A stretch of DNA of 64,000 nucleotides from Chrysogorgia sp. JL179-B06 (taxonomy: Eukaryota > Cnidaria > Anthozoa > Scleralcyonacea > Chrysogorgiidae), in NCBI GenBank assembly GCA_035772405.1, contig JAYKKM010000079.1, forward strand, positions 1,317,001-1,381,000, in the 5' to 3' direction. Shown piece after piece: positions 57,009 through 64,000 of this stretch; position 1 is the first letter of the stretch; the number at the start of each line of letters is the position of its first letter. A program made the position numbers and the translations under genes. Under the pieces are notes generated by a model. That model was not told where the DNA came from and made no database searches. It saw nothing but the letters and a program-made list of their open reading frames with translations.

Positions 57009-57464
57009 AACTGGACTATAAAATCAAATATGTTATATGAAATACAGACGTAAAATAGTCTATACACTAATGAAACTGTTTGAATACACTATATATATAT
57101 ATATATATCCCCTGTTACAGGAACTAAGCTGTCAAGCCTAATATATATACAGGTGTATGGGTGTGGCAGACAGAGATAAAATTACATTTCGATATTTGCA
57201 TATATAGTATTTTTTATGCATTGGAAATGCTGAAGAAATAATAATGTAAAAGTGTTTAGGCCTACAAGGTTTCAAGAATAAGTACTGTTCTTGTGATTGT
57301 ATATAGAATATTTTTAGAAAGAGACATTTTAGGTTTAGAACTTAGAATAGGTTCGTTAGTGAAAATTGTGCAAAGTTATTTATCTATATGTAATTTATAT
57401 AAATTTTCTTTTTCAATTGTAAAGTTAAAAAGGTGTGAATAAAAATATTATCATAATCATAATA

Positions 57465-57910
57465 CACAGTACACATACCATAGCACATATACCATAGTAC
57501 ACATACCATAGTACACATACCATAGTGCACATACCATAGCACATATACCATAGTATACATACCACAGTGCACAGTGCACATACATAGTACACAAGTACAC
57601 ATACCATAGCGAAGAGTACACAGTACACATTCCATAGTAAAAAGTACACATACCATAGCACATAATATGTACTGTGTACTATGGTATGTGTACTGTGTGT
57701 AGTATACTATGTATTGTGTACTGTGTACTGTGTAGTATGTACTGTGTACTGTGTAGTATGTATTGTGTACTATGTACTAATAAAGTATGTATTGGGTACT
57801 GTGTAGTATGTATTGTGTACTGTGTAGTATGTATTGTGTGCTGTGTAGTATGTATTGTGTACTGTGTACTGTGTACTGTGTAGTATGTATTGTGTACTGT
57901 GTAGTATGTA
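57465..57910. repeat. Inverted minisatellite of CATACCATAGTACA / TGTACTGTGTAGTATG units
   Basis: The left 200 bp is tandem CACATACCATAGTA units. The right 245 bp is their inverse-like TGTACTGTGTAGTATGTATTG. The switch point is near 57664. Confidence 0.85.
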
Positions 57911-57919
57911 TTATATATT

Positions 57920-60710
57920 GTAGTTTTTTGTGTTAAATAACCTAAAATAATTGTCAGAACATTATATCATATCAATTGTTCAGAATTACAATAATAAAAG
58001 ATTACAAAATTAAAACTACTTTTTTGAATTTCCGTCCAGCCTTGTTAAACAACATTGAAGAGGAGAAATTGAAATAAACCAAGAGCAACAACAGAACTAT
58101 GTTTTCACATCAAATGCAACATTTACTATATCCAGAAAACAATTACAACATCCTATTTCAAAGTGCCTACGAAATGAAAATTCTTATTTGATATTTTTGA
58201 AGGGTAATATATATTTATATTATTTTTTGTAATTATTTTAATATTTGACACAGGTCCTCCATTGATAACAGTATGTTTATATACTGAAGGAGTATACCTG
58301 TTAAAATATTGTTAACAACTAGAAGTTACTATCGCAAGGAAAGTGCTGCCTCAAAATTCAAGGCAGTTGTGATATTGTGCCAAATAGCACCGATAAGTCA
58401 ACTAACAGATGTTAGTCAACAGAATCAGATGTAAGTTGAACAGTTAATATTGAAGTCAACAGATGTAAAGTTCAACAGTTGCATAAAAAATGCAGTTGAA
58501 CATAAAGATAAAATAGTTGTATAACATAGTTCTCTGTACAAGGCTTGCACAAAAAAAAATGCAGTTAAATATGAACACAAAAAGTTGACATTATAGCATA
58601 TAAACTAACAACTGCCAGAAGTTCAGCACTAAAGCAGAACATGTTATATGACGATTGGCGAACGAGGCTCTTCACAAAATATCGTGGCCCCAGTAGCTAA
58701 AGAGATTTTATTTTGTTTGCATGTCATTGGCGAGTTCTATCCGAACATTTGATTCAGATAGTTTCCGCATCCGGCAATTATACGAACATCTACGAGTTAC
58801 GTCATAAAACGTCATAAATCTGTGGACATCCATGAAAAAATCGAGCGTGATTTTAGATCGACTATACATAGCGACCGCGAAGAGGTCTGGGTACAACACA
58901 CAGCGACCCAAGTCAAGATTAGTGTGCTGCCTACGGCAGCAATAATAATAATAATAAAACAAGAATCTGTATTAAATATTGTTCAAGTACATAAAAATAA
59001 TCCATTGACATATCCCTTTTTCCTGCTTTCTCCTTATACTTTCTAGAAACTATTTTTAAGGGAGAAAGGAATTCACCTAGGAAGACATGGAAGCAGGTTG
59101 TAAAAGAAGGGTTTGCATAAGGAACTGGCATTAGATTGTGTTGTCTATCATGTCAGTAAGACCTACCTGGCTAAACCTGCAAGCATGGAAAATAGCCATT
59201 AAAGTCTGCATAATAGTTATAAATAATAAAATCTTTCAACCCTGATTTATTGTAACAATTTATAAGGGGCCTGACTCAGGCCTGGTCGTTTGAGGCCTGA
59301 TCACACGCGCCTCCCCATGTGCCTCGATTCGTCGAGGTGCGTGTTTCTCCGCGTGCCTCGTTTGTTGTGAGAGCACGAAATCGCGCACCTTGTGGTGATC
59401 TGATGAATGAAATAGGAATAAGTCGGATTTCGATGTCAAGTTGTTCGAAAGACTCGTCGAAAGTTCAAGCAGTTGAGTTTTAGCAATGCAAAAGTTCTGT
59501 GGCAAAGGATCTTGACATACAAAAGACTTGACTATCCAAACCTTTGTCTCTTGATCGAATTGATCACATGCGTTGCGTCAAAGGGAATGATAAAGCAGCC
59601 TGGTCGGTGAACGAACGTAAAGAAATTCTCAACAAGACAGCAATGTTGACATTGACATTGAATTAAGTTGAATTTGAAAAATATTTATATATGTAAATAT
59701 ATGTAAATATTATATGTAAATATACATACATATATAGTAACTACTGATTTTGTTTTACTCAGTTTTGTCCATGTTAATCCAGTCTCTAGGCGTAGTTTTT
59801 GGCAGTTTTATAATCGCGCGCCTGACGTTGCTGAGGCGCGCGATATCCCACACGCCTGCAAAAATTAATATGGCCAGGTCTGGCCTGACTGACAAGTAGT
59901 GGCGGAAATACCTTTGTAAACACGATTGTTTACATCCCAACCACAGGAATTTTGCTATTGAGAATTAACTCTGGCACAAGTATTTTCATACATGCATAAT
60001 TTGTCTCATAAAGTTTATCATGTTTGAATTAGGTTTTGGGATGTAAAAATAAAAAGGACACAATATTACGTTTTAACAAAAAAACATAATTTTTAATCCT
60101 TTATCAAATGAAAATATCAAATAAAAAGGTTTGTTTCATTAGTACATATTTTAATAAGGGCAACTAGCCAATATAAAAACCATATCTCTGATGAATTATC
60201 AGCTTTTTAAAGTTTAATGTATTGTAACAGTCAACAATTTGGTTGCTGAATTGTCATAGACTGATGTTACATAGGTGATCTTTGAATGTCATTTTAAATT
60301 ACTTTACAATGTATTTTATTTTAATAACATTACAAACATAAATACAGACATTAAGACAATAGGCTGGGTAACCGCAACAGCTAGTGCCAAATGCCAATTA
60401 CTGCAGCCCCAAAACAAGTACGATTTAACAGTCGCGATATACAACACATTAAATACATCAAATTTACTACGATATCTACTAAAAGCAACACAATGGTGGG
60501 TTCATAATCACACGTCACGCAGGGGAATTGCCACAGAGAGGACTATGAGGCACTAGTCCCCCGGTTCTCCTCAAGACCAATTTTATAACCACTTGCTGAA
60601 CTCGACAGCATTACTGTTTTGTGTTTCACAGTCTTACTATTGCTTGGCAGTGATAAACTGAAACAGTTGATTCATTTATCTGTATGATTTTCAATAAATA
60701 AATTTGATCA
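57920..60710. other. Gene-poor interval before the LicD genes
   Basis: Includes CAGATGTAAGTTGAACAG-type short repeats (58400-58500), a LINE-like scrap with GACTATACATAG..GGTCTGGG similar to 55310-55345 (58850-58945), and a CpG-rich patch (59260-59420). No supported gene. Confidence 0.45.
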
Positions 60711-60716
60711 ATTACC

Positions 60717-62384
60717 TCATAATATTCCTGGAAATTGCCCTCTTCCTGATCCACACCCATCCCACCTGCAATCAGGCATGCATGCCTGGTATCCCTCGTA
60801 GTCACACGACACACGTTCATCCCCAAAACGTATACGGCTCTCCAAATACGATGGACCATAATGCTCTCTGACGAACTTAAATATTGTCCTTGGTGCTGGA
60901 AAGAGTTTCCCATGTAGTTTGATACTGATTAGTTCTTCTGGATCATTTCTGTTCAGAGCATAAACAATCAAGCCATCATGAGTGGGGTAATATGGTGTCA
61001 CATACACATGAAATGCATTCCAACGAAGCTTATATTCATAGCCATCGTTGCGCTTTATCTTTTTGACCAAGTTTATGATGGGGCGGCGATTTGAAAATAC
61101 AAAGGTGTCTACGTCACCAGAGTCCCAGGGGAGTATTGCTCTGACTTTGATAAATCCCAATAACGTTCCACCTTCCAAGACGTATTTCATTCCAGCTTTT
61201 TCAAGCTGAGCAGTACCAAAATATAAGGCATCCCTTAGACGCTCAATGATGAATGGAAATGCCGTCAGTCCACTGTAAGCCCAATGTCTTAATTTCCATT
61301 TGGGAAATATGTATTTTTCACTACAGATCAGAGGATCTGTGCCATCACATATGCTTGTCTTATTGTTGTCTCGATTCACAAAATCCAAAACATGATACTT
61401 GTCAACAAATGGCAACAAGCCATCGATGGCTTTCTTTTTCGAAAAGCTATCAAACTCTATTCCTGGGCATGATGAAGTCAATCTATTCTTAAAGACAACC
61501 TCTGGTAATGTACCCACAACAAGAGATCCTTTGGTACGGATAAAGAAATCTTGTCTCCACATGACACCAATGTTTCCATCAAAACCTTTGATGTCATCCA
61601 GAATATTCTTGAATGCCTCCGTCTTTGCAAGGAATTGAGGCGATGTGGACTCACATTCGAGGGCATTTCCATATACATTATATTCAAAACTTTCAAAAAA
61701 TGTCCAGTTCTGAAGCTTTAAGCTGTGGCATGGTATCAAAAACTCATTCTCAACATTGATTTGTGACCCACCCAGAACATCAAATCCAAGGAAGTTCGCC
61801 ATTAGTTTTTCAACAAACTTCGGTGATGATTCACCAACAGCGAGCTGGGAATCAAATACCATAAAACAATCAGTTTTCACAGCCAATATTGCATTCTGTA
61901 GGGCATCAGGGTAGCTCTTAAATCCACCCAAATTAACCACTTTCTTCAAGAATGGAAAAACAGCATCACTTGATTCTTTTGGGGTAATATCCATGCCTTC
62001 AAAAGCAGTTATGACGTTTACAGTAGGATATCTCTCCCTCAGTTCCTTTATTCTGCTGTTAGCACACGCAAGATCAGGCTGAGCAATGAGTATGAATGTC
62101 ACCTCTCTATTTACCCCATCCAAGTCAACCTTGACAATTGGACCACGAATGAACAATTTCTCTTCCTTTTTATCCGTATTGCAAACTCTTTGTGCGTAAG
62201 CTCGCATTTGTCGGTAAATAGTTAGAGTTTCAGACACTTCCGTTTTCTTTGAGACGAGGTTTCTGTACTGCATCCATTGAATAAGAAGGAAAAACCCCAG
62301 AAGAGTGCAAACAACTGATGGAGTAGCTGTACGATGGCGACGAAAGAACCTTGTTATAAACCTGCATTTGCCACTGAAAACCAT
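60717..62384 (-). CDS. Type II membrane LicD-domain protein, fukutin-related type
   Basis: A single-exon 555-residue protein, ATG 62384. A short basic cytosolic tail (FFRRHRT) precedes one membrane anchor (about residues 22-40), giving a Golgi type II topology. Residues about 65-250 look like a degenerate glycosyltransferase-type stem (VTFILIAQPD, TDCFMVFDSQLAV, FDVLGGSQIN). The LicD nucleotidyl/phosphotransferase-like domain follows: YVLEGGTLLGFIKVRAILPW, then DSGDVDTFVF around residues 400-428, where the Asp cluster would bind metal. It ends with a Cys-rich signature, CMPDCRWDGCG. This architecture is that of FKRP, which transfers ribitol phosphate onto dystroglycan glycans; the substrate here is unknown. 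A second copy lies just upstream on the same strand. Confidence 0.82.
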   Translation of the reverse strand: MVFSGKCRFITRFFRRHRTATPSVVCTLLGFFLLIQWMQYRNLVSKKTEVSETLTIYRQMRAYAQRVCNTDKKEEKLFIRGPIVKVDLDGVNREVTFILIAQPDLACANSRIKELRERYPTVNVITAFEGMDITPKESSDAVFPFLKKVVNLGGFKSYPDALQNAILAVKTDCFMVFDSQLAVGESSPKFVEKLMANFLGFDVLGGSQINVENEFLIPCHSLKLQNWTFFESFEYNVYGNALECESTSPQFLAKTEAFKNILDDIKGFDGNIGVMWRQDFFIRTKGSLVVGTLPEVVFKNRLTSSCPGIEFDSFSKKKAIDGLLPFVDKYHVLDFVNRDNNKTSICDGTDPLICSEKYIFPKWKLRHWAYSGLTAFPFIIERLRDALYFGTAQLEKAGMKYVLEGGTLLGFIKVRAILPWDSGDVDTFVFSNRRPIINLVKKIKRNDGYEYKLRWNAFHVYVTPYYPTHDGLIVYALNRNDPEELISIKLHGKLFPAPRTIFKFVREHYGPSYLESRIRFGDERVSCDYEGYQACMPDCRWDGCGSGRGQFPGIL

Positions 62385-63283
62385 CGTAAAAACCTCTACT
62401 AATGAATAATGTAGTTCTTTATCGGCAGGAATTATTATAGTCGAGAAAGTTCTCGTATTTTGTGGTGAAGCCAGTTGTCAGTTGAGCTCCTGTTGTTCAA
62501 GGTCCTGGTGACGATTCTTCCTAGCCTGCATGCATACCCCACCTGATAATGAATCAGGCGAACCAAATTGACAATAGATATAAATATACCAGATATCTAC
62601 AGGAATGAGAATTCAGAAACAAATCATATTGATAGTTTGCAACAACCCTTGAGATTCAGAAGACAAAGGTTTAGCAGCCATGTTCCCAGTCGTCTCTACA
62701 TCAGGGGGAAACCAATCTTGTTCCCAGAGCCTGTGTCAGGCCAAAAGGAACAGGCTATCGGTACATGCAAGATTGGAGAAAACTACAAAGAGCCAATAGG
62801 TTTATGGGAATGGTCCACACCTTCCCATCATGGCTTTGCCCCCCACGTATCCCCCCCCCCCCCCCCCCCATCATCACTGGTTTTGCCTCCCATGCAGAGT
62901 TAGGTTACGAGTCAGATGATGTTACTCCAATGGAGTGAGAAATTGGCATTTCCAAGTAAACAGATTTTATTTCAAGCTTACTTTAATGTAATAATTTATG
63001 TTGTGTACCTCTGAAAATCATCAGAATTTTACCTCAAAAAAACATCAAAAACACTAAAAGTTCTGCCAAAAATATTGAATGGAATAATGGATCTCCTATT
63101 TATTATTTTGGCAGAACACATCATCAACCTTTTATAGTGTTTTTGATATGTATTCTAACATTGCTTACACAACACACTACTTTCTACTTTGGTATTTGGT
63201 CACTATTTGTGATGGAATATATAACAAAGATCACACAAGTGTTTCCGAACCTGATATTTGTCCTAATTTTTACACATTTTACA
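62385..63283. other. Intergenic region between the two LicD genes
   Basis: The promoter of the downstream gene must lie here, but I recognise no TATA. A poly-C run occupies about 62849-62868. The 62568-62903 plus frame is not supported. Confidence 0.5.
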
Positions 63284-64000
63284 TCACATGATACCAGGAA
63301 ATGCCCCTCGTCCACCCCCACAACCATCCCACCTGCAATCAGGCATGCAGGCATGGTGTCCTGGCATCTCACAGTAGCTTCTCATATCAGGTGTCTTCAT
63401 ATGAGTCTCAAAATAGGACGACCCATAAAACTCTCTCAAAAACTTAAACACTTGTCTCTGTACTGGGAACAGTTTACCCGAGTGTCTTATATAGATAATT
63501 CCTTTGGGTTTTACCCTTCTTGTCAGGTAGACAACACAACCATTTAGTGCATTGGGTGGATTACTGACGTACGTGTGGAATCCAGTATGTCTGAGCCAAT
63601 AATGGTATTTGTTCTCTGTCAGCGTCTTTTTAACCATATCTATTACGTTACGTCGAGTTGAATACACAAACGTATCAATATCGCCATGATCCCAGGGTAA
63701 AATATGTCGCAGTTTGACCAAACCGAGTAACGTGCCACCCTCAATGACATACTGAAGATGGGATTCTTCAAGACGCCTTGTTCCAAAATGCAAAGCAACT
63801 CTCAAAGACTCTATGATAAATGGATACGTAGTTAATCCAGCTGAGGAATTCTGTAAGATACCCCATTTTGTATCAATACTCTCTTTACTGCAAAATATCT
63901 TGCTTGAGTGTTTACAAACGTTTAGACGATCTATGCCATTGTCATAATAAAATATTTGATGCTTGTTGACAAACGGCAGCAGTAAGTCTGCCTTTTGTGA
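63284..64000 (-). CDS. LicD-domain protein, tandem paralog (partial)
   Basis: The C-terminal 238 codons of a paralog of the neighbouring gene; the frame is open to the right edge. It begins in view at QKADLLLPFVNKHQIFYYDN (matching GLLPFVDKYHVLDF in the neighbour) and continues TTYPFIIESLRVALHFGTRR, then YVIEGGTLLGLVKLRHILPW and DHGDIDTFVYSTRR. It ends CMPDCRWDGCGGGRGAFPG. The LicD Asp cluster and Cys-rich end are conserved. Spacing to the neighbour's start is 899 bp, so this is a head-to-tail duplication. The many differences from its neighbour indicate an old duplication under selection. Confidence 0.82.
   Translation of the reverse strand, partial: SQKADLLLPFVNKHQIFYYDNGIDRLNVCKHSSKIFCSKESIDTKWGILQNSSAGLTTYPFIIESLRVALHFGTRRLEESHLQYVIEGGTLLGLVKLRHILPWDHGDIDTFVYSTRRNVIDMVKKTLTENKYHYWLRHTGFHTYVSNPPNALNGCVVYLTRRVKPKGIIYIRHSGKLFPVQRQVFKFLREFYGSSYFETHMKTPDMRSYCEMPGHHACMPDCRWDGCGGGRGAFPGIM

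Overview
The window is nuclear DNA from a multicellular animal. Coding sequence is split by GT-AG introns, the intergenic DNA is AT-rich, and transposon debris of many classes is everywhere. The conserved genes are an alanyl-tRNA synthetase, a fatty-acid 2-hydroxylase, a raftlin-like protein and two LicD/fukutin-related-type enzymes. The style of the debris (foldback elements, tRNA-headed SINEs, fragments resembling CCTGGGAACGAGGTTG) suggests an early-branching marine invertebrate, perhaps a cnidarian. That assignment is a weak inference; the species cannot be read from the sequence.

Layout. 1-1.8 kb: the first two coding exons of cytosolic alanyl-tRNA synthetase (minus strand, running off the left edge), with a CRE/CCAAT-type upstream region. 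2.8-8.8 kb: a complete four-exon FA2H-like fatty-acid 2-hydroxylase (minus), with a PIF/Harbinger-type MITE, a TTAA foldback and a tRNA-like repeat in its introns. 9.2-10.2 kb: a degenerate hAT element. 10.4-21.6 kb: a raftlin-like gene of about eight exons (plus). Its introns hold a LINE tail, a second hAT element, a SINE and two MITEs. Its last coding exon is split by a complete Ty3/gypsy-type LTR retrotransposon (16025-21484) with LTRs that look identical, a 5-bp target duplication and one intact 1584-codon gag-pol frame. 24.7-57.0 kb: an otherwise gene-poor, repeat-rich stretch holding five small intronless paralogous genes of unrecognised family (four on minus, one on plus). 60.7-64.0 kb: two tandem minus-strand genes for Golgi-type LicD-domain proteins, the second running off the right edge.

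Main points for follow-up. (1) The five-member family of small, acidic-to-basic intronless proteins, at least one with a TATA plus CRE-type promoter like that of an inducible gene. (2) The retrotransposon, whose primer-binding site directly after the 5' LTR is perfectly complementary to a stretch inside its own LTR, as in Tf1/sushi self-priming. Its insertion truncates the raftlin-like frame, and the pre-insertion frame can be read straight across the target site. (3) A set of structurally complete non-autonomous transposons with exact target duplications. (4) A probable upstream start in the alanyl-tRNA synthetase gene that would add a mitochondrial-type presequence.

All splice sites were assigned by eye from GT/AG, reading-frame phase and protein similarity. 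No alignments or searches could be run.
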